DNA of 64,000 nucleotides from Telopea speciosissima (GCF_018873765.1 NC_057918.1:63676871-63740870); one strand, 5' to 3'; counted from the stretch's first letter, positions 23,407 through 35,202 are shown. Translations and numbers: made by a program. Notes: generated by a model from the letters alone, not told the origin.

Positions 23407-23860
23407 TTTTCTCCTTTTTCTTTTATGGAAGAGGTTTTGCCACTAGTGTCGGGAAAGAATCTACAAGCCACACCAATAATTATCCTAAAAAAGGTATCAT
23501 CCACATTACGCCTACATATTCAATGAAAAAGAGAGAATAATAAAAAAATTCATGTGAGGAAAATTGGATTATGATGTCATGGGGAATTTTTTCCCTTCTT
23601 TTATTTGAAAAGAATAGGAGAGCATTACAGTTCTAACAAAGAGATAAACCATCCATAACATCCTTAGTGGCAATCAGCCTAACTTTGCAATCCTAGCCTT
23701 CCTAACTAGCACATTATCAATATATACTTACAAGCCTTGGCACAATTTTCACTTGACGGTGTAGGCTATAGAAATTTCTATACAATACAAAACTTTGAGA
23801 AGACCATACGTATGGTAAATACATCGACCCAAGTAAAAAAAAAAAAAAAAAAAAAGGTAA
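23407..23860. other. Intergenic stretch downstream of transporter B
   Basis: AT-rich, no gene seen. It lies just past the stop codon of transporter B (minus strand), so it should contain that gene's 3' UTR and polyadenylation region. A run of about 20 A residues lies at 23836-23855; unit 3 has a shorter run. Confidence 0.5.
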
Positions 23861-26800
23861 TTATAATTTTCTAGTTAAACTAATTATATTGGAGGAAATA
23901 GCAATAGAGCTTGTAATTAATGCTAAGATTATCATTAGCGCTGCCAATATCGTTTCTCTTCTTGTGGATATCCCATGAACATCTCTGTCAAAATAAAAAT
24001 AGAGAGAATAATCATTCAAAAGTTAAACTCTGTTAAAATCAATTATATGCATATCCAGTCATATAAAATACTGAAAAATTGTACCTTAGGACAATGGCGC
24101 CTGGGAAAATAAGTGCAAGACTGACAGCTGATGTTGAGCCCATGAACTGAAAAAAATACCATATATTTGGGAGGGCTATTGCTGCAATGTAAATGAAAAC
24201 TAGAAGAAAACTGGTGAGGAAGACAAATCTTGTGGTGTCTGCTGAAGTCGATTGAGGTGATTTGGTGAAGAGTAGTTCATGGATATTGGCCCTAAGAGAG
24301 AAGTTCACTAGAGGAAAAACTAACATGAGATGGAGTGCATAACTTAACCGAACCGTGTCGTTAAGTATCGAACCTATTGGAGAATCAGAATTTCTGTCAA
24401 AATTACTAAGTATGTCTGGCATGGTGGAGTCCCCAAACAGTAGGTACCCAAAGAACCCTACAGTCAAATAAATTGTAGCGCATAGTACTATTGATATTCG
24501 AGCTGCTGAAACCATCTTGGAAGGGTTTTGAAGCTCGACTGCAATTGGATGAACTGCATTCACATGTGTTATAGCTTGAAGTAAGTTAAATATTATGGTG
24601 ATAATTCATAAACAACCGATGAAATCTAAAGATGCCTTCCTTATGTAATATCTAATCTAAAAGTTCGAACTATTATATGGAGATTGTAGGAAGTTTAGTC
24701 CCACATTGGCTACTAATTAGCCTACATACACCTGGGAGTCCCTCCACCTACAAGTTCAAACTTTTGGAATGGAAGCTTCACATGATATCAAAGTGGGCTT
24801 TTACCGTATCCACGTGTTCACAATGTGTACTACCACACATGCGAGGGAGTGTTGGAAATTTAGTCCCACATTAGCTACTAATTAGCTTACAACCCCTTAT
24901 ACTCCTGAGAGTCCCTCACCTACAAGTTCAAACTTTTGGGATGGAAACCTTACAGAGATACTCACAGATATATGAGAACCCAAAAGTTCGAACTATTAGA
25001 TGTGGAGACTCATGGGTTTATGAGAGGACAGAAAGACTGAGAGGTAACTGATGTTAGACTATTCTCCCAACACTTCCCCTCACGTGTAGTAAGTATGGAA
25101 CCGCGTACACAGTTTTGGAGGCACCTGAAGTAGGATTGGAAAAAGCCTAGTCTGATACATGAAAATATCTAACCCAAAAATTCAAACTATTAGATAGAGA
25201 GACTCATGGGTATATGAAAGAATAGAAAGACTCAGGTAACCCATGTGAAACTATTTTCCCAACACCACCCTAAGTGTATAGGGAGACCAAACCAGACTAC
25301 CATCGACTTTTATAGAAACTGCCAAATTCAAATAAGAAGGAAACGAATGCCTAAAGCTTACCATTGAAGTGGAAGGTGAAAGCCGTCACAATGACAGGAG
25401 CAGCAGTGAAAAGGTCAAAGAAAGATGCTTGGTGGGCCAGATCCGGTAGCAGTCTCGGGCTCTGTGTCTTCCCTTCGCAAAGGGCAAGTATAGCCATCAC
25501 CGAACTAATTCCAACAAATACAATACCAAGAAGAACTGATATGGCTGAAGTAAACCGTAGCGACTCTAGAAAAACCACATCACACGAAAAAATAATGGGT
25601 TAAAGCTACTTTGAGATAGCCGAATACAAAACTTGTATATATTTCTTAACTATCAATTTTTGGCTTCATTCTACCTATTTGGGTTAGAAATAGAACGTTT
25701 AAAACAATAGTTGTGATATATGGTTCCATAAAAAAAAAAATGGTCATGACATATGGGAAGTTGGAAGCTTGTTCTTCCTCCTTTGCCACTTGGTAATAAT
25801 TTAGTTGATGCTCAAACTTTGTATAATTCAATGTTTGGAAGTTCAAACGGAGTGAAAAGATTTGGATCCCTAAGAATATGATTCAGCTGATTGTGGAGGA
25901 TATTTTACATTTGTTATCATATTTTAGAGCTTGCTCTTTTCATTGTATTCCTAGGAAGATCACTTATGTTCCTAACTCCTTAGCAAGGAAGACATGTCAA
26001 TAGTGTGTTCGATAGTATAACAAAATTCTACTGTATGTTGGAGGAGCGTCTAGCCCATTAATTATGCGTTCTCCACGCTCTAATGAATAAATTTTGTTTT
26101 ACCCAAAAAAAAAAAGATTATTTTCTTAACTTTCACCCCATTCTTGACAACTCCCTTCCAAAAGAGGGGGAAAGCAAGCAAAAAAAAATAGAGAAAATTT
26201 GCGATGGAAAAAAAATGATAGGAAAAAAAGAAAAAGAGCTAACTTTTACTAACCTACACGACGCAGCAAGACAAGAGGAAGAAACACAAAGAGTGTAGTA
26301 AAGAGGAGTGCGAAAGCACGGGTGTTCCACCAATGGAAACCAAACCATTCTTGCAAAACACCCAAGTGTATTGATCCTTCGGATTGGCTCCCCGACAACA
26401 CATCACCTACATTACGCATATGGATGAAATGGTCAGCAACAAAAAAATTCACATGACTTGATGGTATATGAAGAGTGCACATACGGACCATATATAGAAG
26501 TGCAACACATACTATTAACCTTAAGGATTAAGACAAAAGGGTGCAAGAATATTCATATGTAAGTGTTGCTTCAAATAGTGATGTAGTTATGATGACGACA
26601 AGCATGTAACATCAACTCTACTTCCTCGCTCTCTTCCAACGGCTATCTTAACTAACTGCTCTTTTTCCAATGAATCTTTTCCAACTTCTCTATTCCAAAG
26701 GCTCTTTTTCCCTACCCGGTATACATGTATGTTTTGCCTTGTAGAATATAAAGTCGATAATTTGCATGTTTTGAGCTTATGACTATACCATGGTGAGCTC

Positions 26801-29800
26801 CATGTTGAGTTTGAGGTCCTCTAATGGTGAACTCCATTGTGAGTTTAAGGTCCTCTATTGTAATAGCTATATTTATACTTTTATATATATATAAATAAAT
26901 TTTATATGGTAATACATAGATATATAAAATAAAAAAGTAGAAGACCAAAAAGACATACGGCCGAACCCTAAATGACTAAATCCCAAAAATGAAAAATCCT
27001 TTTCATTCTAAATTCCTAATAGCTAAAGGCAAAAAACTGAGCAAGGGGCTAAGGGAGCCACTAGAGAGTCTCTGGCTGAAGGCTGAAGCTGAAGCAGGAG
27101 GCTCTAGTCTACTTGTTCGTAGTCTGGAATTGGGGTGTCCATGTAGTCTATAACAGGAATTGACCATCTCTTCTGGCGGTTCTGATTTAGTGAGTGCTTT
27201 GCTCTTGGCTCTAGTGATTTGCTTTATATCCTTGGATGCCGCCTTAGGCTTTGCTTTCTGGGGCTGTTTCTCTTGGAAGTTGAAGCAGGAGAGTGGAAGC
27301 TAAAGCTTGGTCATTCTCTCTTTCCTCGATCTCCTTCGATTTCAGCTGATCAACCCAACAACAAGGTAGGTTTTTAAGTGCGGAAATCCCATTCTCCAGC
27401 AAAACCTATCCTGTCAAAACTCCCCGCCCTTTTGTAAGATTCTTGAAGCTAACCTCTGCACTTGGCCAAAATGGCACGACAACAATTTCTTCTAATTTTT
27501 GTCCTTCCCATCTGACCTCCTCCACTGCTTCCCCTCAAGCCCCCTTCAAATTCTCTTCTTTAATCCTTTTACCTTTTTTAAATTCATCAAACAACAGAGT
27601 TGCAGATTCTGTAATCACTGACGAGGTAAAGATTCATGAACACATCTTCTAATCTCTCTCTTAGATTTCTGTCTTTGAAATCTTTTCTTCTTTTTTTTCT
27701 TTTTTTAATCTGGGCTGTTTAGATTAAATTTGTGTGTTATCTTTCCCATCCAATTCGTTTATTTTGTTATAGTTTCATGAAGAACCGATAATTCCTCACA
27801 CGTCATATTACTTGGACTTAATTCCTCTCAAATTTCCTGTCCGGTCAGGTTCGTAGGTTACTATCATAGGGGACCGGAAATGATGACCTCACCCCCTGCC
27901 CGAACACACTACCCGGGTGGGGTGAGGTCGTCATTTCCGCCCTCCCTATGAGAGGAACCTACGAACCTGACCGGACAGGGAACCTGAGAGGAGAAAAAAT
28001 CACTTTTACATCCAGGCGTTATATGTTCTCAAGGTTTTATTATATTCTAGTCTCAATATCTTTCCAATCTCCCATTTGATTGTGACTCAACAACATTAAA
28101 TTCGATAATGTTCTACTCTCAACTCCTTGGAGGTTTTGAGGCAGCCTTTTGATTTTCACCAGTAATTTATTTGCCTTGAATTTCAGTTGTTGTGAAAATG
28201 AAAAACTGTGTCCGTGTAATTGTTGCTTATTTGGTAATCCTTGTTGATCATCTTGATATTATTTAGAGATTTGGGGCTTTTGTTGTCTCTTCTACCCAGG
28301 CTTATTTCTCAACATGTTTTGGCTCACTCATTACTGGTATAATATGCAAAGACTTACAGCCCAATTCACATGCCAAGGTCCGGGTCAAGGTCAAGGTCAG
28401 GGTCAGTCAGGGCCGGGTTGGGCTAAGGACAACCCTGGCAAGGTCGAGCTGGGTTGAGGGTACCTTAGGCCCTAGCAGGGTTGGGTTGGATTTGGATTTA
28501 TGTTAAAGCCCCTAGGGTTGGGCTAGGGTTTAGGCCCGGCCCATTGACACCCCTACCATGCTCTAAATGTATGTCTGACCCAATTATGAGAAAGAGGTGA
28601 ACCAAACTGGGACACCCACCGACCCACCTTATCTCTCTTTCTCTTGGATAAAGATCCTCTCCAATTCTTTAATCTGGTAATTCTCGAAAGTGCCACCTTC
28701 CCTGTGCAACACCTGGCACAAAATGATCTAATGGCCAAGAATGGTTTGCACCATTCCATGAAACTCTACCCGTTTTGGAAACCGGATCCTCTCAACCCGA
28801 GTAGATGGGCTTTTCAATGGAGAAGAGAAATCGAATAGAGGGGATTTTCTCAAGTCCGGAGACTCGTGGAAGGAGAAAAAGCAAGTTTTTTTACAGAGAC
28901 TAGTAGGGAAAGTGGAGTTGCCAGAGATGGGTTTCCACCTCTTAACCTGTAGGTGGGCTCTAGTTACAGATCTTTTCAGCTGGCAACGTCTCTCTTCAAT
29001 GTAGTTCTGCAGAACGAAAGGTTCTTGATCTTCGCTTGATAGCTCACGTAGATGTTTATGAGCCATATTCTAATCTCCCAAAATAAGAAACAGGGGAATG
29101 AAATAAGTTGCAGAAGCTTCAAATCGCTTTGAGGTAGAACTTCATGGAATAGTTGAAAAGATTTCAACAGTAAAAAGAGGAATAAAATTAGGAAGGAAAC
29201 CAAAGGGGTTGCGACAATGAATAGAGACTCCAAATGAGGGATTTATGTGAATGGGATTCTGTGATTTTGGTGTTAATCTCTCTCCCGCCATCTAAATTTT
29301 TTTTTCCTCCACTGTAAAGTCACCCAACGGGTTTGTATTGCATTTTTTTTTTATATTCAATTTTCCTACTTCCTCTTTTTCTTCTTCTTCGACCATCGCC
29401 CCATCCATACCCATCTTTAAAAAGTTGTGTTTTTTTTCCTTCTCCAACTTGAGGAATCGGAATGCTTTCCCAAATTCCAATCCCAAGTCATTCTAAGGCA
29501 GGACAAATTAAGAAGGAAACCAAAGGGACCCAGATCACCTGTTTACCCCATCTTGAATAGCATTTCTCTCCGAATTTTTAGCTTAAGAAAAACTTTTTTT
29601 TTTAGAATCCATTCTTTTCTTTTCTCTGGATGATGATCTGTTCCCAATTTTCAGATCGAGGTTTTCGTTTTTTCTTAATGGCAACTCTGGCTTGTTGTCC
29701 TGGCAGCTCCATCCCAAGGAGCTTCTCATCTTCCTAATCATCTATTTTCTGTCAATCTCTTTTTTCTTCTTCAAAAGTACAAGAGTCTGTTCTATATAGA

Positions 29801-31235
29801 AAGGGAGAGGAAATCGGATGTTGGGTGGGGGTGTGAGGAAGATACTGAGACGGGAAGAGAATGGATGGGGTGTGGTGCGTTGGGTGAGAGAAGCAGAGAT
29901 GAGATTGAGGTTGCAGATGCTACAAAGAAGAATTTTTTCTTTTGGCTACAGGTGATCGAGGCCGACACTTTTTTCTTTGTTTTGGGTTTACAATCCTAAT
30001 CAGGTTTTTCGGATCAAGTAAGTAAAACGAATTGAGAGAACATGAAACGATGCAAAGAATTATCAGCCATTAGATCTTTTTCACACCACGTGTTGCACGG
30101 GAAGTGACACTGCCGGGAATCGCCAGATTAAAGAATTGGAGAACATCTGATTCCGGATCGTTATCCCTGTCTCTCTACCTCTGACACTCACGCGCCACGG
30201 TGCATTTGCCTTGCCTATCTCGGTTTGTCGATTCGTATGGGCTCTAATGCCTGCACTTATTCATATGGGCCCTCTTACGTCTTATAAATGTGGGCCCAAC
30301 TTTAAATTAATAGGGCAAATCTTTATTGGGTTTATGAAGGAGCCAACTGTTATAAAAAAAAACATATGAAGGAGCCAACTGTTATAAAAAAAAACATATG
30401 AAGGAGCCAACTGCCAAAGTGCATCACCCCAGACACATTTTTTTTTTTTTTGCGGGGTTGTTCTCTGTGCTGTATCAGAGAATCGATCCCTTGACCTCTT
30501 GAGGAGCATGCCCTCAATTTGCAATGTCTCCAACCAGCCAGCTAGCGGTTGTTTGCAGGTTTAACTAACATTACAGTCAAAGAAACAAACTAACAGGTTT
30601 TTGGGTTTTTTTTCTCGGTTTTTTCCGTACACTTCACATGGAATCCTAGACAGAGATGCCATTAGAGCGTAACGCTAACAGAATTTGTGAGATTAGCATC
30701 TTCGAACTATACCATCTACTAGTGAGTGAAACTGTAAGATCGGGTCTATTAGATCACAATTATGTCACCGGGAGTTGAAGTACAGGAAATTTAAAAAGTT
30801 AACAAAAAATTAATGCTTAGCTACTTTGTACTTACCGATTATGATGAGAAAAATGATCAACGCACCCAGGTTAGTGAGCATCACACAAATCTGCAACGCT
30901 AGTGATCCAATTCTCCCAAACGCCTCTCTCATGACTCCGGCGTATGTCGTCGAATTGCCGGCATTTGTATACTTCAGGAGGAAATTAACTGAAACGTCGG
31001 AGAGGATAGCGATGATCACCATCATTGCAAGGGCCGGAACGACACCTAAGACCTTGAAAGTAGCCGGAATCGACATAATTCCGGCTCCAATAATACTTGT
31101 CGACACGTTGAACACCGCGCCGGAGACCGAAGCGCCGCCATCGGTGTCTGTGCTCTTACTCTCTAGTGGTGGCCTGAGCTCCGGGAGGAGCGACGCGTGA
31201 ATATCTGCTTCTTTCTTCATCTTTGGATCTCTCAT
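23861..31235 (-). CDS. AVT6-like vacuolar amino-acid transporter B
   Basis: Five exons on the complement: 31235-30836, 26406-26254, 25565-25362, 24553-24085, 23984-23861. All borders are GT-AG, phases agree, and the 1350 bases give 449 residues plus TAA, the usual family length. Exon 1 has the N-terminal tail and STSIIGAGIMSIPA. Exon 2 starts at GDVLSG and carries EWFGFHWWNTRAFALLFTT. Exon 3 has TAAPVIVTAFTFHFN, a strong family motif, followed in exon 4 by VHPIAVELQNP. Exon 4 holds helices from ATIYLTVGFFGYLLFGDS to IFPGAIVLR. Exon 5 adds DVHGISTRRETIL and a last helix. AVT6 proteins of the AAAP family export acidic amino acids from the vacuole; substrate here is inferred. Intron 1 is 4.4 kb. 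Introns 2 and 3 contain old element insertions (a LINE stump; two TRIMs), evidently spliced out. Confidence 0.9.
24685..24954 (+). mobile_element. TRIM (miniature LTR element) in transporter B intron 3
   Basis: Two direct repeats of about 100 bases (24685-24782 and 24850-24954), both with TTTAGTCCCACATT and TACAAGTTCAAACTTTTGG. The 67-base interior starts with a tRNA-Met type primer site (TGATATCAAAG) and ends in a purine tract (GCGAGGGAG). GAGAT flanks both ends (24680-24684, 24955-24959), a 5-base target duplication. No coding capacity, as is normal for TRIMs. Confidence 0.8.
24973..25264 (-). mobile_element. Second TRIM, opposite orientation, in transporter B intron 3
   Basis: On the complement, LTR-like repeats of 100-105 bases begin TGTTGGGA at 25264 and at 25072. 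The interior starts after 25160 with a primer-site-like TGTATCAGAC and ends with a purine tract before 25072. It lies 18 bases from the first TRIM. No clear target duplication. A copy exists in unit 3. Confidence 0.7.
25855..26115 (+). mobile_element. LINE 3' stump in transporter B intron 2
   Basis: About 260 bases ending in GAATAAATTTTG..TTTACCC and an A tail (to 26115), the same 3' end type as the other LINEs here. A frame reads ACSFHCIPRKITYVPNSLAR, the C-terminal part of a LINE RNase H. AAAAGATT at 25855 and after the tail may be the target duplication. Confidence 0.7.
27821..27996. mobile_element. Foldback MITE in transporter B intron 1
   Basis: CCTGTCCGGTCAGGTTCGTA at the left pairs with TACGAACCTGACCGGACAGG at the right; TTCCTCTC pairs with GAGAGGA further out. 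The interior includes GGTGAGGTCGTCATTTCC paired with GGAAATGATGACCTCACC. A copy is at 48182-48355. The matching part of unit 1 is not visible. Confidence 0.75.
28374..28556. repeat. GGGTT-rich short repeat (unit 2 copy)
   Basis: Counterpart of 441-619, with GGTCAAGGTCAAGGTCAGGG near its start and ending GGCCCATTGACACCCCTA. No coding content. Confidence 0.5.
30438..30551 (-). mobile_element. tRNA-derived SINE in transporter B intron 1
   Basis: Read on the complement it starts near CAACCGCTAGCTGGCTGGTT (RNA polymerase III A-box pattern), carries a B-box-like GGGATCGATTCTC about 50 bases on, and ends in an A run (T run at 30438 on the plus strand). About 110 bases long. Copy at 50766-50880; unit 1 has a different insertion at this place. 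Confidence 0.6.
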
Positions 31236-31757
31236 TTTGGGAGAACAAGAAAGAAGATTTTTAGTCTCAGTTGCTCTATGAGACGCGTGAATATCTGCTT
31301 CTTTCTTCTCTGCTCTGTTACCTGTTTCTTTGCCACTAATATTTTTTGGGTTTTCTTTTTTTAATTTTATATTAGCTGAGTATGTTATTTAGCTTATATT
31401 TTATTATGGTGGTGATCTGGCAATGATGATGATGGATAGAATAGGGACCAGGATCATAGATGAAGACCGGGACTTGATAGATGTATAGAGACGGAATGAT
31501 GGGATAGGTGGGTGTTTCTGTCAGGACTGTTTGCTCGGCCATCCATGGATGACCATGGTAATAAAATGTGAAACGGATACTCGTGTCGGTCGTGGCAGAT
31601 TTCGATATAAATTAATAATCTCCTAATTTCAGTTACGGCGTGAAGAATGAAATTGAACTTGACTAATGTGATAATCCCCTTTTAAATTGGTTTTTATTCA
31701 AAACAAATCCATTGTGACAAACGACTTTATTGCTCATTAATTATTTTATGGGAGGTA
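31236..31757. promoter_or_regulatory. 5' region of transporter B
   Basis: Immediate upstream region of the transporter. A 27-base word containing CGCGTGAATATCTGC, which lies inside the coding region at about 31192-31218, is repeated at about 31281-31307 in the leader. No clear TATA box. Further out it holds the single copy of the sequence duplicated at 5203-5446 in unit 1. Confidence 0.4.
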
Positions 31758-31914
31758 GTTTTTTGCCCAGAGTGTGACCAACGTCAGCACTTTCATGTGT
31801 CTATCTCTCTCCTCCTTACAACAAAGAGATTGAGGTGTCTTTTCACATACGGAGGAGAGATGTTATCTCAGCGAGTGCAGCCATAGGCCACACTCCCGGA
31901 CAAAGTTCTTTTTC
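31758..31914. mobile_element. Foldback MITE (unit 2)
   Basis: TTTTTTGCCCAGAGTGTGACC at the left is an imperfect inverted match of GGCCACACTCCCGGACAAAG at the right, with paired words such as CCTCTCTC and GGAGGAGAGA between them. It occupies the site where unit 1 has a different foldback (5611-5731). Copy in unit 3 at 52086-52243. Confidence 0.55.
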
Positions 31915-31968
31915 CCTTATTTTATTATATCAAGAAAAAAAAAGAAAGAAAAAGAATTGTGTATTTGT

Positions 31969-32514
31969 GTAGCCTTGAAGTTGTCGTAAAAAAAAACTTA
32001 TGACAGACTTGAGTGGGGATTTATTGAACCTATTCTTTTAAAACTAGGTCCGTTAGAATTGGGTAAAAATGTTTATGGCATGTCTTTGTTTCTTATGGTT
32101 TTCTTATAAATGGTGCATCACGAGGTACTATTACTCCATCTCATGGTGTGAGATGGGGCGGCCCATTATCTCCAGCTTCATTTATTTTATATTCTCATGC
32201 TTTGAGTTGTCTTCTATTGCAACATGAAGTTTCTGGTGATATGCATGGTGTCAAGGTCAAGAATCGAGCAATGCCTTGTTGATGATAGTCTCCTATTTTC
32301 TAAAGTTAGACTGGAAGAATTGTGCACGTTGATGGACTGTCTATCTACATACTACAAGGCATCAGGGCAAAACTATTAATTTACAAAAGTCATGTTTGAC
32401 TTTCTCACCAAATACTCATACTAAATGGAAGAGGTGGTTCTCTAGAATCTTGCATATTTAAATGACGATGGTCCTAACAAATATCTTGGACTCCTAGTTG
32501 ATTTTGGTATTTCT
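31969..32514 (+). mobile_element. Truncated LINE reverse transcriptase fragment (unit 2)
   Basis: Counterpart of 5787-6350: FLINGASRGTITPSHGVR, PLSPASFIL and GISLYG-adjacent LINE sequence, broken by shifts and by loss of part of the region around the catalytic motif. Joined directly to the copia relic. Confidence 0.8.
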
Positions 32515-33610
32515 TTATATGGACTCAAAAAAGCCCTACTGGCTTGGTTTTATCGTCTCTCTTAGTTCTTGCTCCAGTTTGAATTTCAAGCTTCCAAGAT
32601 CGAACCCTCTTCATTCATATATCGTGGTACGCATTTGCTTTGTGTTCTTGTATACGTTGATGACATCTTGATTACCAATTCTAACAGCTCTCAAGTGCAA
32701 TGGCTTCTTCATCAGCTTGCATTGACTTCTCAATTAAGGATTTGGTTACATTGAGTTTCTTCTTTGGTATTGAGGTTAGTAGCCACTCTCAGGGCCTACT
32801 CCTTTCCCAATCATGGTATATCAGTGACCTGCTCAATTGTGTAGGGATGACTGATTGCAAACCGGTCCAAACACCCAGGGCTACCACTTTAAAACCCTCA
32901 ATTGCAATGGTTGCTCCAATTGCAGATGCTACACATTATCACTCCATCGTAGGGATTTCCAATATGTCACGTTGACTCGCCCTGATGTCGCCTTCGCTGT
33001 AATCGTGCCTGCCAGTATATGTACTCGCCCACTGAGGAGCACTGGTCTATGGTGGAATGCATTTTACAATGTATCAAATGTACTGCTACACTTGGTCTTC
33101 TCTTGGAAAAGGCTCCTCCCTTAATTTCCAGGCCTTCACTGATGCTGATTATGCAAGGAATAGCACAGACTAAAAGTCTACTGGTGGCAATGTTGTATTC
33201 CTTAGCTCTAATTTGATCTCTTGGTCCTCTTGCAAGCAAAAGACTATTGTTCAGTCTTCCACCGAGTCTGAATACAAGGCCTTGGTTGACGTGGCCACCA
33301 AACTTATTTGGTTGGAATCCCTCTTTCATAAGCTTGGCTTTCCTCTTCGCAGTCCTCCGATTCTTTGGTGTGACAACATCAATGCCACTTATGTATGTGT
33401 AAATCTGACCTTTCATGTTCACACTAAGCATGTAGAGATCAATTTTCATTTTGTACGTAACAGAGTTGCCAAACGGAAGCTTTAGGTTCAGTTTATTATT
33501 GACCAAGATAAAGTTCTCAGTGCAACATAACTCTATATTGGCTCTCGTATTGTGATTGAACTTCTATCACAACATTCAGATTCTATCCGTATCACATATA
33601 CATAGTAGTA
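32515..33610 (+). mobile_element. Fossil Ty1/copia pol fragment (unit 2)
   Basis: Copia reverse transcriptase end (LLCVLVYVDDILITNSNSS) and RNase H (SSTESEYKALVDVATKLIWL, TKHVEINFHFVRN). Broken in several places. Same fossil as in units 1 and 3. Confidence 0.8.
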
Positions 33611-33768
33611 GAATTTTTATCCTATGTAGTTACTGCACGGTGCAGTGCTGCATCGTACGGCGGCTGCAGAGGCCATGTGCATCATGTGGGTCCCGCTGTG
33701 CCACATGGCCTCTGCTGCACCGCACGACGCAGTACTGCACCGTGTAGTAACAAAAGAGGATAACGATT
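33611..33768. mobile_element. Foldback MITE with 10-base target duplication (unit 2)
   Basis: CATAGTAGTA flanks it at 33601-33610 and 33769-33778. Ends GAATTTTTATCC and the complement of GGATAACGATTC. Long inner arms (ACTGCACGGTGCAGTGCTGC against GCAGTACTGCACCGTGTAGT; CAGAGGCCATGTG against CACATGGCCTCTG). Unit 1 has only one CATAGTAGTA and no element. The unit 3 copy differs strongly in its arms. Confidence 0.85.
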
Positions 33769-33778
33769 CATAGTAGTA

Positions 33779-33925
33779 TCATTATAAAACTCTTTTACTT
33801 TAACCGACTACTCTTGTGCTTTAACTGACTAGGACTCTCTCTCTTTCAGTCATGTAACTCAACCTATATATATTCTCTACATTATTGTAACTGTGGATAT
33901 CAGAAATACAATAATATATTTGGTA
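33779..33925. repeat. Probable copia LTR remnant (unit 2)
   Basis: Counterpart of 13623-13765, with the duplicated word TTTAACCGACTA or its variant at its start. LTR relic by inference only. Confidence 0.3.
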
Positions 33926-34219
33926 AATTAGCAATGATCTAGTGTTGGAGGTATATTATTCAATTTATAAGAGCATGTGTAACATTGAGTGGTGATACAT
34001 GACTGTGCCTTGATGGGCTACATTTTCTACTTATGCTTTGGCTGGTTTATTCCTTTTGTTAATTGAGATGTTTCTCTCTGGTTTGAATGATTTTCTAGGT
34101 TGTTGGTATGTTCCAGATTGTGCCTATGGGGCTGTTTGGGCTCGACTGCTTGATATGTCAATGTGTTATTCTTCCATGTTTTGATTGGAGCTTCTCCAGT
34201 GGGAGAACATGTAATTGAA

Positions 34220-34428
34220 GGTCAATTAAGGCCAACCCAACCCGGCTCAGCCCAATCAGGGCCAATCTGGTTCGGCCCAATCAGGGTTGGGCCTGGCTTG
34301 GGTAAACCCTGGCAAGGCCAGGGTAGAGAGTTTGTTAGGTCCTAGCAGGGTTGGACTGGCTTGGGCTGACTGTATGACCCCCTAGGGTTGGGTTGAGGTT
34401 TTAACATGCCCGGTTGACACCCCCTAGT
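34220..34428. repeat. GGGTT-rich short repeat (unit 2)
   Basis: Counterpart of 14041-14243, ending CGGTTGACACCCCCTAG. Confidence 0.5.
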
Positions 34429-34517
34429 CACTAGTAACCTTCTTTCCACATTTTATGGTTCACGATACTTTGATGGTGGCCTTTTATAACATACGGTTGA
34501 TGGTATGAGTTGGGAAA

Positions 34518-34684
34518 ATTATCTCCTCTAGTTCCCTGCTCGGCCCAATTCCTCCAATGCCTGTAATAAGGGAGTGGACCCTATCCGGGTAGAGTGTTCG
34601 GGCAGGGGTAGGGTGGTCATTGTACCCCCTTATTGCAGGCACTAGGGGAACTAGGCCGGGCAGGGAGCTGGAGGGGACAAAGAT
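34518..34684. mobile_element. Foldback MITE (unit 2, older insertion)
   Basis: Counterpart of 14335-14503; present in all three units. Confidence 0.7.
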
Positions 34685-34771
34685 CTGTATGAGGGTGAGC
34701 TAGACCGAGTCACAGATGAATTCCAAACCCAATTAAATTCTGGATTTCATGATTAGGATGGACCGATGGAC

Positions 34772-34948
34772 GAATTTTTATCACCTGCGGTTCCCCTGCC
34801 CGGTACGGTTCCCTAGTGCATCTAATGAAAGGGGGTGGACTCCACCCTGGCAGTGTGTTCGGTCAGGGGTTGGAATGGTCATTTCAGCCCCCCTATGAGA
34901 GGAACCGTATAACCGTACTGGTCAGCGAACCTCAGGGGATAAAGGTCC
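34772..34948. mobile_element. Foldback MITE present in units 2 and 3, empty site in unit 1
   Basis: Inverted ends GAATTTTTATCACCTGCGGTT and, from the right on the complement, GGACCTTTATCCCCTGAGG. Flanked by ACCGATGGAC (34762-34771) and ACCGATCGAC (34949-34958), a 10-base duplication with one change. Unit 1 reads straight through this point at about 14580. The 9-10 base duplications of this and the 33611 element suggest Mutator-type mobilisation. Confidence 0.85.
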
Positions 34949-35202
34949 ACCGATCGACTCGAAAACCAGTAAGATCGGACCATAGGGAATAAACCGGCGC
35001 CCGGACCTGCATGGTTCAGAAATTTGCCACTTGCGGCCTGCGGGAGAGATCCTCGCCTAAAATGTTGATGCGCCATTTTTTTTCTTTCACGTCACCCATG
35101 GATGGTGAGAAATCTCACAACCTTTGATCCTTGCACTTTTATTCCTTCCGCTCCACCTCTCTCTCTTAACTGCGACGCTTTGAAGCTCAGAATAATCGGA
35201 AA

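Larger units (their letters stand above)
26407..30835 (-). other. Intron 1 of transporter B
   Basis: 4.4 kb without a recognised gene. From left to right: unrecognised sequence with a 69-codon frame at 27443-27652 that I cannot assign, a foldback element (27821-27996), a GGGTT-rich repeat (28374-28556), a stretch with short frames shared by all units, and a SINE (30438-30551). A small tandem repeat of GGAGCCAACTGTTAT lies at 30341-30410, with one copy fewer in unit 3. Confidence 0.7.

Noticed and set aside
27443-27652. 69-codon frame in transporter intron 1, also at 47805
   Set aside because: No recognisable domain, and preservation is explained by the recent duplication. A gene fragment is possible but I cannot support it.
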